DNA from: Stropharia rugosoannulata
Lineage: Eukaryota; Basidiomycota; Agaricomycetes; Agaricales; Strophariaceae
DNA: 64,000 nucleotides
Reading direction: 5' to 3'
Assembly: GCA_028532985.1 (NCBI GenBank)
Contig: JANCIK010000001.1
Span: forward strand, 620,001-684,000
Made by a program: the position numbers and the translations under genes
Part shown: in pieces, positions 1 through 12,400 of the stretch
Numbering within the stretch: position 1 is the stretch's first letter
Layout of the letters: each line of letters opens with the position of its first letter
Notes under the pieces: model-generated
What the model saw: the letters and a program-made list of their open reading frames with translations, nothing else
What the model was told of the DNA's origin: nothing
The model's database searches: none

Positions 1-240
1 TCGCCCGCGCGCTTCCGCGAATTTACAAGTGGTATTATTCATCCGCTAACGGTGTATGTGGCCAAGACCGGGATCAGGAGTAAGACCCCTCCTCATTTGA
101 TGGACCAGGCATACGAGGACCTTGGAGCCAGGCAATTCTTCCCGAATGCGAGGGTCAAATATTTCGAGGGCGGTCATCTTGATTTCTTGTACGATGACGT
201 CCTACTGCGTAGCGTGGAGACGGACTTCGAAGCTGCCTGA
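1..240 (+). CDS. Thioesterase-domain protein, C-terminal end only (ACP-TE copy 1)
   Basis: The window opens inside this gene. Frame 1 is open from base 1 to the TGA ending at 240, giving 79 residues. They match the last part of the two complete ACP-TE genes in this window (4204-5696 minus and 18536-20032 plus) almost residue for residue: the VYVAKTGIR block, the HLMDQAYEDLGARQFFP block, and GGHLDFL, which should carry the catalytic histidine of an alpha/beta-hydrolase thioesterase. In that family the TE domain releases a product from a carrier-protein thioester. The upstream part, including any carrier or adenylation domain, lies outside the window, so it is unknown whether this copy is stand-alone like the other two. 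Confidence 0.8.
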   Translation, partial: SPARFREFTSGIIHPLTVYVAKTGIRSKTPPHLMDQAYEDLGARQFFPNARVKYFEGGHLDFLYDDVLLRSVETDFEAA

Positions 241-717
241 AATGTAGATGTAATGTAATCTCAGTGTTCAGCGAGTAATTATGTATTTAAAAGTCATCTT
301 TCCAGCAAGCTGAGAGGTCGAGTGAATGTTATGTCGGAAGCAAGAGGTTCAAAGAAGGAGGTTGCGCTCCGAAGCGCGCAATCAACGCGCAATGTTGTTT
401 TCTGGCCGGTGATCTCCGAGCATATGACTCAGCGGCAGATTGGCAGCCGTTAGGGAGCCGACAGAATTTCTAACTGCTCTCTTGCCGCCAGACTCTGGAG
501 TCACAAACCTTAGACCGCCAATCTTCTGATTCTTGGGCGCTTATCGATTGCTTTATCAACTTCATATCGCACTTATTCACTATCCCTATTCACTAGAACA
601 ACAGCCGTCTACCCCAACGTCGACAACTATTGACGCTAGCCTGACGTAATCGAATCTGAACTTTTTCACCTTTCATCTTGAAGCATCTTTATCGTATCTT
701 GCAACTCAACAATAAAC
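241..717. other. Intergenic, promoter side of SQS1
   Basis: No coding frame with homology or splice logic was seen. The stretch holds the 3' flank of the thioesterase gene and the 5' flank of SQS1. The last ~150 bases are pyrimidine-rich, and the SQS1 ATG sits in an AAACATGGC context. No clear TATA box was found. Confidence 0.5.
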
Positions 718-3700
718 ATGGCTAAAGGAAATCATGGAAGAGGCGGGGGAAGGGGTCGAGGTCGTGGAGACTTCCGTGGCGGAGGTAAGAAAGGTGGTAT
801 GAAAGGAGCTGCGAGCATCGCCGACGAGCTTGATTTTACTGTTCAAATGTATGCGGATGGTATGTATTCGCTACACCTCCTTGACTTCTGTCATTAACAA
901 ATCCTTAGCACAACAAACCGCATCTACCTCAGGCCCAGCCTACGGTCGTGGTGCCCGGGGTGGCGGTAATGCATCGACGCCTAGCACGCCTGGTAGAGGA
1001 CGAGGTCGTGGACGGGGGGGACGGGGTGGCTATGATTTTCCTTTTGGCGGACGTGGACGTGGTAGGCCAGAAGCCAGCACGCCGCGGCGCGGAGATTGGG
1101 GGATCGGTGCATCGCCGCGAGGGAGGGGAGGTCGCGGTGCTGCCGGCGCATATACAGGAAGGCCGACGACACTTTCGGGTCTCCTATATCAAGAGCGACC
1201 TTTACTCCGTCCTATAGTATTTGTTCCATCTGTGTTAAGTAGAGTTCTGTTCCAAGAGGAGGAAGAGCTGCTCAAACCAGGAGTAGAAGATGTTGGTACG
1301 TCCCCATATGTTGATGTCTGCGGTCATAGCGCCGATGCTTTTTTCTTTCAGATGACACAGAACAAAGTCATATTCCGACCGCAGATAAAGTTGCCAGGGT
1401 CTTCAGCGGGGACGCAAATAAATCCGGATCAGAATCATCAGACGACGATGACGAAGAGGAGATTGAGGAAGTTGATTTCAACGAAGTTTCAAAACTATTT
1501 GATGCTTCAGCGAGCACCACCACAACCACTATACGCAAGAGCAAGCTGGCGGATAGCTTTGCTATAGAAGAACAACGCTTCACCGGTTTCTACACCGATC
1601 TTGAACCTACGCCAGTCGTGGAATCGCATCCAACAGAGCAAGACGTGGAGGACCTCACGCGGATGATGGAGGAAACACTTTCCGCTACGGAAGATGTGCA
1701 GATACAGAATATGACTGTTATTGATGCAGCGTCAAATACGAATAATGGAGGCTCATTATTTTGCATAGATGTAAACCCTACGCCCCTTCCTGCTTCCGTG
1801 GCTCCAGCGCCTGGTCTGAAACCATCAGCCCTACGCTCAGATGATGAAGACGACGTGATTGTCTATGTCGCCCCGCACCCCCGACAGTCCATATCTTCGT
1901 CACCGATGCTCGCAAAGAATTCTGTGGTTGATGCACCCCCTCAACATGAAGATGGGGAGGTCAAGACCGTCCCAGATACATCTGCATTCACGCCGTACGT
2001 GAGCGTGGGGACTACACTTTCTACTGCGATCTCCTCTACTGCAGCTGCAGCAGTTACAGAGAAAGCAAGCACATCAGAGTCTCCCTTGTCCCCTGCACCA
2101 CAAGTTCCGACACAACCATTCTCCTTCTCCTTCCCAGGCTCCGGAACAGATACTCCAGCGGAGAAGCGTCGTTTAACGGTACCACCCGTCTCCACACCGC
2201 GGCAAGCGAAAGCATGGCGCCGCAAACGTGGGCTTGCTGTGGGCAAGGTCCAAAAGCGAGGGAAGACACTTGGAAAATCGTCATTTGGTTCGTTTGGGGC
2301 TATGCGCGAAGAAGAGGAAATTCACCGCAAAGACCCGCAGAAGCACGAAAGAAGGCGCGGGGACTCGGATCTGGAGTGGGGGACAGACGAGGAAAGTAAC
2401 GAAGACGATGAGGAAGTGCACGGCGCTGCGCTCGCGGAGTTACTTGGGAATTTACCACAAGGGAACGCAAAAGGCAAAGGAAGAGCTATAGACAATGGAG
2501 GCAGTGGTATGGATATGGAAATCGACCCGGATGTGCAGCTAGACCCCGATGCGATGCGTCGCTTTGTCGGTGGGCTGCTTGGCTCTGGCGCGGGCACACA
2601 TGTGACCATGGGAGATGTAGATGATGCACAGGCGATGCGCGAAGAGGACGAGGAAATAGAACGCCTGGTGCAACGCATGGAGAACGGGGAGGGGAGCAGC
2701 GAGGAAGATGAAGATCATGACAGGGAGGTAGACGACGAGGGACAGGAGGGAGATATCCTCGCGGTTGAGGAGGCTATGATGGTTGATGAAGCGCTTGAAT
2801 TTGATGAATCTGAATCCGACGATTCGGATGACTCGGACGACGGGGACGAAGATCAAACACCCAGGACCAGTTTCCAAGCGCGTCTTGAGCGTCTGCGCGC
2901 GAAGTCGAGGGAGGTGAAGCAAGCCGATACCTCAATGGAAGGCATGAATATTGAAGAGGATAGCGAAGGCGAGGAGGAAGGCGAGGGTGACCTGTTCACT
3001 AGGAACATAACTTGGGCCGAAGACGACGAAAATTTTATCCAAGAAATTCAGGTGCGTTATGTTGTCGTGATCAAAGATGGACACACATATGCTGACCACT
3101 TCCATGACCATTTCTATAGGACATCCTCGATGAAAATGAAGATATTTTTACTGGGCGTGACCGGAAAAACAAAAAGAAATTGTTCCGTTCTATCAACAAC
3201 GGTGACTTTGACGACTTCGATGATTTCGGCTTTGCTCCCGCCAGTAAGTCTTTATGCATCTTTTCCCATTCGATCATTCTAAATTTATACTCCCCCACTT
3301 GCCAGCACGTCGCAAAGACAAGGGCAAGCATCTCCCTGCAGACCTCGCCTCACGTTGGGAGGCAGACAGAGCACGTAAAGCAGAATTGAAACGCGAACGC
3401 GCAGCAGCGAAACTTGCCGCTGCTGCCGATCCACTTATCCCCAAAAGATCAGGTAAGAAAGCACGCGCCGCTATTCGCGCAGCAGCCTCTCTGGACCCAA
3501 CTATCCACGTGCTCCCCAATCGGATTATCGACCTCACCACGCTCGTGCAGCAGATAAGGCGATTCATAGCGGATGTCGGTGGTCCCCGTACAATGGCGCT
3601 TCCGCCCACTAACAAAGAGACGCGCAAGAACGTCCATGAGCTTGCACTCGCTTTCAATCTCACCAGTGTCAGTAAGGGCAAGGGTGACTCAAGGTACACG

Positions 3701-4033
3701 ACACTGTCAAAGACGACCCGCAGTGGCGTTCGCGTGGACGAAGCCAAGATCGGTCGCATCGTGAGACGAGCGGGCGGCGCAGGGTCGCGGGAAGATGCAT
3801 TTGTGTCGGGTGGCGCGGGTAGGGCACGGAATGGGGCTATGCCCCGCCATCGGGAGGGTGATGAAGTGGGCAAAGCCGCTCCAAAACTCACACAGGCAAA
3901 TGTTGGTTTCCGCATGCTTGCGCTCATGGGCTGGAGCGAGGGAACGAAGATCGGGGTTACTGGGCAGAGTCTTGATGCTCCCTTGACGGCTATAATCAAA
4001 ACGACAAAGTTGGGCTTAGGAGCTACGAAGTAA
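718..4033 (+). CDS. SQS1: SQS1-type RNA-binding protein (RGG, R3H and G-patch domains)
   Basis: Five exons are inferred: 718-859, 909-1295, 1352-3051, 3120-3243 and 3306-4033. All phases agree and give 1,026 residues. The N terminus is Gly/Arg-rich (about residues 4-25 and 65-120). A long acidic, Ser-rich middle follows, then an R3H domain (~860-920, with RKNVHELALAFNL) and a C-terminal G-patch (~980-1024, with GFRMLALMGWSEG and LGLG). This order is that of yeast Sqs1/Pfa1, a nuclear/nucleolar protein that binds and stimulates the DEAH helicase Prp43 in splicing and ribosome biogenesis; that role is known for the family and inferred here. The start was chosen because ATG 718 leads directly into the RGG segment. 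It converges on the ACP-TE gene with about 170 bp between stop codons. Confidence 0.9.
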
Positions 4034-4203
4034 GAAGCTGGCTACCTCATTGTACCTTGGCAAATAGTCTGTTAATTCAACTTGACATAGATAAATAGAG
4101 TGGTGCGTCTAATTATTTGCTACTTGTAAGCATACTAATGGGAGGGGCGTTCATGCAGGCATCCTAATAATCAAAAAAAATTAAAAATCATCTGCGTTCA
4201 ATA

Positions 4204-5696
4204 TCAATCTTGGAATTCGCTTTCGAGGCTCTGTAGCATACAATCATTGTCCAAAAAATCAAGATGATTGCCGTCGATATGTCGGATTATAGCCCTAGGG
4301 AAGAACTGCCTTGCTCCTAGGTCCTCATAGACAGTGTCCATAAGATGCGTGGGCGTTCTGCTCCTGATGCCTTCTTTCGCGACGTAAACTGAAAGCACAG
4401 GATCAAGGGTTGAAACAAACTCGCGGAACTGCATAGGCGACCACCGTTTACTCCGCACACCGGCGTGATCAATGCCCTCCATGAATCGGTCACTTGTCAG
4501 GTAGCGCAATGAAGTTCGGATAAGTGGTGTGACTCGTTTTATCAGCACTTTGATCTGGGGTGCAATTGGTCCTCCACTGAGCGCGGTCTTGAGTTGCTCG
4601 TGGCGAAGAGCTGCGTGCGCACCCATTTCCCCAGATGAGTTGACTATTATCTCCATCATGTCCACCAGACATTGCCGTACATGATCCTCGAACCATTTGG
4701 AACTGTCAAGGTCGACAAGGTTGGGGTCCAAGGAGGGGCAAAAGAAGATGGGGAAGTGATCCAACATGGTGAGTTGAACAACACGATCCCCGTTGCGCTG
4801 GAAGAGCATGACCAGTTCCAAAATGAGAACACAGGTTCCGCTATACGATGTAAGACGGTATGGGCCTTCTGGACGTTTTTCCTGACATGCGAAAATAAAA
4901 TTCGGAACAGGCAAATATACCATACATTTACATTTACTGACCTTTATCTTCTCGAAGTAGAATTGCGCCCAAGTCTCGATGGTGTCTACCGGCGTCTCAT
5001 CTGTCACCTGTACCCCCAAGATTGGACAACTACACCGAGTGAATGGGCCAAAATGAGTCATAGTACCGGAGGCGCCTGAACTTTGGATCAGTTACAAGAC
5101 ACTGACTCATGAAAGCGACAAGTACCGTGGAGGATAATTAAAGGTACCCCATCACCTTTCTTGAGCTCCGTAACGGTTTCCTTTGATTGTAAAATGGTTT
5201 GCCATTTGACGTCGGCGTTGTCCTCTCGGACAGCTACGTCTTTCTCGGTAATTGGATACGAATCAGAGGCCAGTTCTTTGGTACGTTTAGAGATATGAAT
5301 TATGCCGTAGATGAAAGCCGCGAGTTGCGAGATGGACGGGAGAACGTATAAGATGTCTCGTGGAAGAAATTGGATGTACTTCTCGTCCATCAGCGCTGAT
5401 CCTGTTAGACGTTGTACAATAGCGTTTCTGATTGAGAGAGTACATAAACTGCGCGAAATATCGTTAACATGGTGTAATCATTAAAGAATGAGCCGTGTGT
5501 GTGCACCGCTCACTTACCTGTCGGCGCCGGCGCGGAAGAGGTCGGATTCGTCGTAGAGGTCTTCTCCCAGTATCGCGTTGACACATTCGTGGACAAGTGC
5601 ACGAATGTCTGCATAGCCTGGGGTGCGCTGTATTTGTTTCGTAGTGACGGAGTGCATGATATCGACTTCTGTACCCTGTCTGTGTAGCTGCGTCAT
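4204..5696 (-). CDS. Stand-alone acyl-carrier/thioesterase didomain protein (ACP-TE copy 2)
   Basis: Exons are 5696-5518, 5448-5126, 5075-4942 and 4881-4204, 437 residues in total. Residues ~25-110 form a carrier-protein-like domain: IRALVHECV, then DLFRAGAD, then SLCTLSIRNA after splicing. The phosphopantetheine serine is encoded across the first intron (AG before it, T after it), so reading through the intron wrongly gives Arg. The rest is a thioesterase: GVPLIILHG, GPYRLTSYSGTC (putative nucleophile Ser), MLDHFP (candidate acidic residue) and NHLDFLDND (putative His). These domains usually sit at the C terminus of polyketide or NRPS-like synthases. Here about 2 kb upstream shows no adenylation or ketosynthase sequence, so the protein appears free-standing. 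Substrate unknown. Exon structure matches the copy at 18536-20032, including a 134-nt third exon in both. Confidence 0.8.
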
Positions 5697-7974
5697 TTCG
5701 ATTAAAGAGTGGGATGTTTCTATATGCTGGACAGCTCTTTACATTTAAGTAGAAACCCAAATCAATGATGAAACGACCCATTATTTTATACCGCACTTTC
5801 ACCCAAAAGTCCTAGGAGTATCACTGGGATATCGGAACGAGTGGAATCTTGTGTTTGCATATTTGGCAGGAGCATCAAATCGCATCTCATTAATGACAGG
5901 CGGCGCTATGAATGCATGCGTAGTTTTGAAAGATAATCCACTTCAAATGTAGATCTGAATCCGAAACGTAACTATTCGCTAGCAAGTATGTACATATGCG
6001 AATAGTAAGTAGCCCAACATCCGTTCTCCTTATAACCAATTAACGACAGATCTTGGAAAGTTTGTTGGGGAAAGGACTGAACATGAATATTAGAACAGGG
6101 CCGTGACAAAAAAAATTGAATAAAAGCATACACCATAGAAAGTCTTGGACGAGGCCGGCTGGAGTGCAACCTGGTGCAACTCCGTTGCGCCGCCGTTATA
6201 TTATACCTCAGAAATGCAAATAGCCGTTCAAGGAGCGCTAAGGCCTGCTAAGGCCGACCTCGGTGTTAGCTGGGAAATATGAAGTCGACAAGAAGGCGTA
6301 GACGTAGTAAACATCTCAGTCACAAACTGGGAATATATAATTCACCCAGCTACTTGCGATTCGAGCGCAAGCTTGCCTCACGCGGCCTCATCCTAAGCTG
6401 CAGACGAAGATGGAACAAACTATGCTTTATTATTCTTTGTTAGTAGATAATCATCCCACTGGTCCCATTATCGAGCTTCAAGGGTCGTACTGGTAACTTG
6501 CCTGCTGTGTTATAGAAGCCTATAGGCCCTCGATACTGAAGTACTGATCCATTGCATTCCTGCTGCATACGGGGAGTATGTATCTGCATCTTTGAGCCAT
6601 CTAATCATTAGGACATCCTTACCTGTAAATGATGTGGGGCAGCATATAGTACAAATGGGAAATGATGATGTCTCTCTGTCATAGCGAAGGTCCGGATCAA
6701 CTGTTATGGCCGGCGGGAGGGCTGGGCGAACAGGGACTCCGTGCAACGTTTCACGGGACGCCGCAGGGCACCGCCCGTACTCTACCAATCCGTGACATAT
6801 AGATGGTGAGTAGCAGAGTATAGCTAACAGTCCCATGTGTATCTAGCAAATGTCGTAGCCTCCGGTAACTGCCTCATAAACGTTGAAAAATAGTCTTACC
6901 TTTACACGCCTACATTATGTGATATTACGCACAAAGCTGGCGGTACCACTCCGCAGAAATCGCCTTCGAGCCCTGTTGTGTGATCAAATCTCCGTGATAG
7001 AGATGTTTAACGAACTTTCCGAACAAAAGGGCGTGTTCGGAATCTACGCAGTCTAGACTTCAGCTTCAGCTTCAGACCAATTTACCCAAGGAGCTTTCCG
7101 GATGGGAAGCCCTCGGAAGCGGTTGAGAGAATCTCTACAAGTATACGAGCCTTAAAGTTCAATAGCATTACCACTGTCAGATATAAGCAATCTAAACCCG
7201 CTGCTCCATTGTGAAGTATAGCATAGCATAAGGAGCTATGTACAATATTTTCAAATACATATTAGGGGGGTCATTGGTGAAATCAGGCACGAGCATGTTT
7301 ACCTCAGCACGGATACTAGTATTGTGAGATATTCAAAACGGTAAGTGCTCTACGCTATTCTACAGGCAATTAAAGGACAACATACTATGAGCCCTACTAA
7401 TAAAGTTTGACTTTGCCGTCTTAAAGTCTCCGAAGGACAATGCTGGTGGAACGACGAGCTTATACGGGAGACGGGGAAGTCGTAAGCATGGGAATTCTAG
7501 AGATGCGTACGCGCGGGAAATTTGGAAGAAATCCGATAAAATATATGCTATATTCAAGTAAATCCGAATTATGCATAATGACCCTCGTCGGGTGGAGCCA
7601 AGTCAAGGCCAGGCTCTGGCAGAACGCCTTAACTGCGCATGTGAAGCTGATCGGCAAATCGCTCTGACCTGATCCACTTTTGTATAGCGAGCCACACTTA
7701 CTCGGTTCTACTAGTTATCTTTCTGTTCCGCTATGTACACATACAAAGATGATCAAGCATATAGTTACACGGTTATTTACTACCAAAACCTGGTCTGGAG
7801 GATATACAAACATGCGGCAAGGACGAGTATTCATTTTAATCTTCACCCACAGTCGGATGTTGGCATTTGTAATGTTCACAACGCCATTGAATCAAAGATC
7901 GACCTTAACTGTGACTTGATGGATATTGAACAGCACCAATCGACATTTAATTTGTGTACTCAGTATATTAAAAA
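5697..7974. other. Gene-free stretch between ACP-TE copy 2 and the Helitron
   Basis: About 2.3 kb without a supportable gene. Open frames are short (under ~110 codons), show no recognisable domain and do not join through plausible splice sites. A small CTTCAG triplicate lies near 7060. The right edge is the Helitron 3' terminus. Confidence 0.5.
5783..5790 (-). promoter_or_regulatory. Possible TATA box of ACP-TE copy 2
   Basis: On the minus strand this reads TATAAAAT, about 87 bases upstream of the ATG at 5696. The paralog at 18536 also has a TATAAA element upstream. Position and motif are the only evidence. Confidence 0.4.
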
Positions 7975-8000
7975 CTAGCAGTGACCCGTGCTTCGCACGG
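7975..8000 (-). repeat. Helitron 3' terminus: hairpin plus CTAG
   Basis: The stem CCGTGC (7986-7991) and GCACGG (7995-8000) surround a 3-nt loop, with seven bases between stem and CTAG. This structure marks the end of strand transfer in Helitrons. Confidence 0.85.
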
Positions 8001-8129
8001 TTTACAAAAGTTGAGTGTTACAGTACGCCGGCAGCCTACACGGTTTTCCAAATAATCTGATCATGTTTCTGTTTTGATGAAAGAGTCTAAGACAGCTGTA
8101 GCCTGTATGTATGTATGTACTTAGTAGTA

Positions 8130-9237
8130 TTATCTAGTTTTATGCCCAAGACTTTCTGAAGAAGAGTCGGTTATGTCAGATAGCGGCCGCTTCAAGACTC
8201 GCGCACTCGACGCAGGAGTAGGTGTTGCAGGAGTAGTGGGAGTAGCCGGGGCAGTTGGGGTCGCAACAGCAGACCTATTATAGTTAATGAGGCCTTTTCC
8301 ATTTCGAGTGGGAGTTCTAACCGGTGCTGCCAGCGGTAAATCATAAGATAAAATGTATATATGGTCAAAAATAAAAACGTACAGTCAAGTGAATTGTGCA
8401 AAGTCGATGCTGTGCTTCCTTGATTACCAAGGAAGACGATATTGTCAACTTTCAGTTGGAATTGCTGGACTAAATCCGTTGATCCAGGCTGGAGTATCAC
8501 ATCAGTCAGAAAACCTTCCACTGACACAAACCGGTTGTTGTACGGCAAAGGTTTCTTTCCTGCAGCGTAGCGTGGGGAATCTGGAATGTAGCACGAAATC
8601 GGACAGCTGGGTTTAGGATCCTTCAGGGTAGAGATGTACTGTTCAATATTAATGTCAAATGTAGCGGCATCTTTTTGACAGTTTACAGCAAGACCTGAAA
8701 CGTGAAGATAGGCTTGCCTGCATGGATCAATTGCAAATGTCGAACTCTCGATGTCGGTTGTCGCAGATGTGAGTGGGTACATCTAGGATGTAACAACAAT
8801 CATTAATCACAGCTACATAAGAGATAGATATGTGCTCACTGCTTACCCATTGTATGTCGCCTATGAAATCATACTTGGCAGAAGGATCTCCAGGAATATC
8901 AGCAGCAGCATTGAACTTAGCAAACTAAATAATTGACAGGCATTAGTACCGACTGCACAAAGGGAATAGCTGGCACACTTACCGATGAATGTATCAAAAA
9001 CAGAGCGACAGTATCAGGATCGAAGTGAAGGTCCCCAGCATTAAAGTAATGCAATGCACCTAGAAGAGATTCACAACCGGCTGACCCTACATAGATCTGA
9101 GCATCTAAAATAAAGTGTCTTCGTTGGCTAGGCGATGTATTTCGAGGATTCCCAATTGCTGCAATGGCTGTGAGCGTTGCGAGTCCGGGGGTACTATTCT
9201 GCAAAGTTGCAGACGGCTTAAAAAGAGTTGATACCAT
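8130..9237 (-). CDS. Helitron accessory protein, possibly an OB-fold (RPA-like) protein
   Basis: Exons 9237-8983, 8924-8847, 8782-8383 and 8326-8130 join in phase to 309 residues and stop 155 bp inside the element's 3' end. The core (residues ~75-245) looks beta-rich, with blocks YDFIGDIQW, YLHVSGLAV, SCYIPDSPRY, SVEGFLTDV and FQLKVDNIVFLG. This is the kind of sequence expected of an OB-fold, but that is an impression, not a family match. The tail is a Thr/Pro repeat followed by KRPLSD, a possible nuclear signal. Plant and animal Helitrons often carry an RPA-like single-strand DNA-binding protein beside the helicase; the same role is a reasonable inference here. The frame is open upstream to a GTG at 9405, but ATG 9237 is the first methionine. 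Confidence 0.6.
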
Positions 9238-9420
9238 GGATAAAGCTGTCAGTTGGCGAAGTGGATTGACTGAGGTATGGAAGAGAACACTGGCCTTTTT
9301 TATAGACAGTACCTCATAATCTAGAAGTTTCTTTAAGTATCCATCAAGTTCGTTAGGTTCAACACTGACGAAAGCCAAGCGTAGCAGTCTCGGAAAATGT
9401 GTCACATATATTAATAGATG

Positions 9421-12400
9421 CTAATCTAATAATACTTCCTCGTAAACTACATTAGGAGTGCAATGGTGATGAGTATCGTTAGGTAGTAGAATTTTGATAT
9501 TTTGACTTGATGTTACCCTTGACAGAGCCACATAAAGCTGTCCATGTGCAAATACAGGAATGCGAAGGTCAAGTCCCACGTACTTTACAGATTGACCTTG
9601 TGCTTTATTAATTGACAATGCGAATGCAAGGCGCAGAGGGAATTGGCGGCGTTTAAACTTGAATGTGACGTCAGCTGACCGTGCAGAAGGCGTCAAAGTA
9701 ATGCGTGGAATCATTGCAATTTCTCCATCATGTTCACCACCTAGTAAGCGAGCTTCGATTACTCTATTACTCATCCGAGTAACGACCATCCGAGTGCCAT
9801 TGCAGAGTCCAGCAGACGGAGATAAGTTCCGCAGAAGAATGACAGGACAACCGACTTTCAGGTTGAGCTCTCCAGGGGGAAGGCCAGATGCTGTAATAGA
9901 GCGAAGAAATTCAACAGGTACCATGTGTGCCTCGTCTGGGTCGGCTCCAGCCTCATGAACCATACTATCAGCACTGATGTACTGCCGCATATCACCAGAC
10001 ATCCGATTAAGGATCTGCTCGTTTAGAAGCCCAACATCTGCATTGCGTGGTGCAAGGATCATTCGGTTTGAGAAGTACTCTGGTGGCGGTGGAGGATTTG
10101 TACCAATTGCGGAGTATATGGAGTTGATAAGTGCATTGTCATTCTCAACACACATTTCATTGGGCAGTTCAACTTGACTCCTAGTAGGTTCCATATTCCG
10201 TCCATGGCCAACGTCCAACAGCCAGCGAGAAAATTGGACTACATTAGCTGTTCCTTGCTGCAAGCGCATGTTCTGCCGCAAATGTAGAACTTGAATGCCT
10301 TCCCAAAGGTGCGAGTGCTGTATCGTTGCATTTATGATATCTTCACGCGATCCCTTGGGTACGACAGGAAGAGTTTGTAGAAAGTCACCACCTAGTACAA
10401 CTGGAATACCTCCAAACGGACGATCATCACTTCGAATGTCACGGAGAGTGCGGTCAACAGCTTCAAGTGCATGGCGATGTTGGGCACCAATCTCATCCCA
10501 GATAATTGCTCGTGTTGCTCGAAAAAGCTCTGCTCGCATGGATGTCTTTGGTATGTTGCAAAATGAATCTTCGGTGAGTGTATCAATCGGAATTTTGAAT
10601 GTTGAATGAGCTGTTCGGCCCCCCCGTATCAACAGTGCTGATATTCCCGATGATGAGACACATAGAACAATTTTCCCTTCGCTCCGTAGTTTGGCACAAA
10701 CAGTGTTGTACACGTAAGTCTTTCCGGTTCCTCCAGGTCCATTCAAGAAGAATATCTTTGACTCTTGTTGCTCGACAGCATTTACTATCTGAGTGTATGC
10801 GTACAGCTGATCTTGGTTCAATTTAGGCAATCTTTCGTCAAGATCGTGTTGCTCTTGGTCCCGGTTGTAGTTCAGCTGCTCGGCAATGAGAGGATTCATT
10901 GTAAATGCAGCCCAATCTTTCTGGGGGCAGGGCATAGACGGAAAATCACCTAAGGAATGACCAGAATCCCCAAGAACTTTATCAAGCAAGAATAAACCAT
11001 AGTCAAAGATGTCTTCGTTAGTGCAGTTCTGTATGCCCATAGCTTGTAAGCGCCACTCAAGATCATCACAGATTTGGCTCCGGAACTCATTCCATAACTC
11101 GTGCGGCTGGGCAGGTTCTGCAAAAAGGAGAAGAGTAGCAAACAACTGTCGGAGCCGTGTTCCTGTCTGCATTTGACAGGCTTCTTCAAGACATAACCGC
11201 CATTCACCATCATCCTCCAACAGGCTCCGTGCAAGACATGCGGCATAGTACGTTGGAAGTGGGTCTTCAGATTCAGGAACACGCCGAAGGTCTTCAAAGG
11301 ACGTGGCACCCTTAACCACAGTAAGCAGCAAACGTAGATAGAATAGTTCACCTGCTGTTGGCTTGATGAAATACATGCGACCCAATGCAAATCCACGTTC
11401 TCGCATCTTCCATTTGCGCTGATTTGTATCAAAGACAAAGTGCTGTGGAAACTCTTGGTATGTGTACTTCCGTGCTTGTTCACCAAGTGGGCCTTGATCT
11501 GCATTAGCCTCGAAAAAGGCAGTAAGAGTTGTGCGCTGGTTGGCGCCATGAGCAAGGATTGTAGCAAGATCGTCATTTGGATTAAACGTAACCATGTGAT
11601 GATTTGGAAGGTGTATTTGCAGCCGCACAACATTTGGAATCTGCTCGTGAATCTCGAAATGGAGACTACGCCAGACTGCAATTGGAGCCGAAATGTAAAA
11701 GCCATTGATGAACCTTTTGACCTCATCATTCATATCAATCTCCACAGATGCAAGATCAGGGCCTTTCTGGATGTACTTGAAGATATACTTGAAGCTTCCA
11801 AGGGAGATTGCGCACTCGACATTGATGTGACAGTCAAATATGGCACATAAATAAGGTGAGTATGGTACAATCCATCGGTTATCCACCATAACACCCCGAA
11901 CCTCATACGCACGTCCATCATTTGGTCGAAAGTATTTTGGGTAGCCATTCCCATCCATTGTTGTAAAATCCTGGTACTCCTTTGGAAAATTCTTGCTGCA
12001 TTTTCCATCGACCATGCAAGGAGCACCAGGATAGTCGGGGCCACATGGACCATGGACCATGCACTTCTTGACTGTTTCAAACAACAACGGTTCAGTTTCG
12101 GGATCAGGCCAGCGAGCCCAGATACATGAATCAATGGCTTCGGGAGTTTGCAGCTTATGCGGGTCCTTGAGAAAGATTAAGCAGTGGACATGAGGTAGAC
12201 CTCGCTTCTGGAATTCAATGGTATATACATATGCGACAGCGTGTCCAAAAACCCCATGTTTATATACATAGTCAATGATTGCATTCTTCTTCATCTCAAA
12301 AACGCGCGCAACCAACTCTGGCCTGTCATATGCAGTCTGCCCCGGTAGAAGCTCCCTTTGAATTTCTGCCCATTCCGGATTTGTGGTCGCAGTCAAGAAG

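Noticed and set aside
3274..3999. Antisense open frame of 241 codons opposite SQS1
   Set aside because: It lies opposite the R3H/G-patch coding exon, with composition that mirrors it. No independent support.
10950..11729. Open frame of 259 codons on the minus strand within the Helitron helicase gene
   Set aside because: It is an out-of-frame shadow of the conserved replicase exon and has no recognisable domain.
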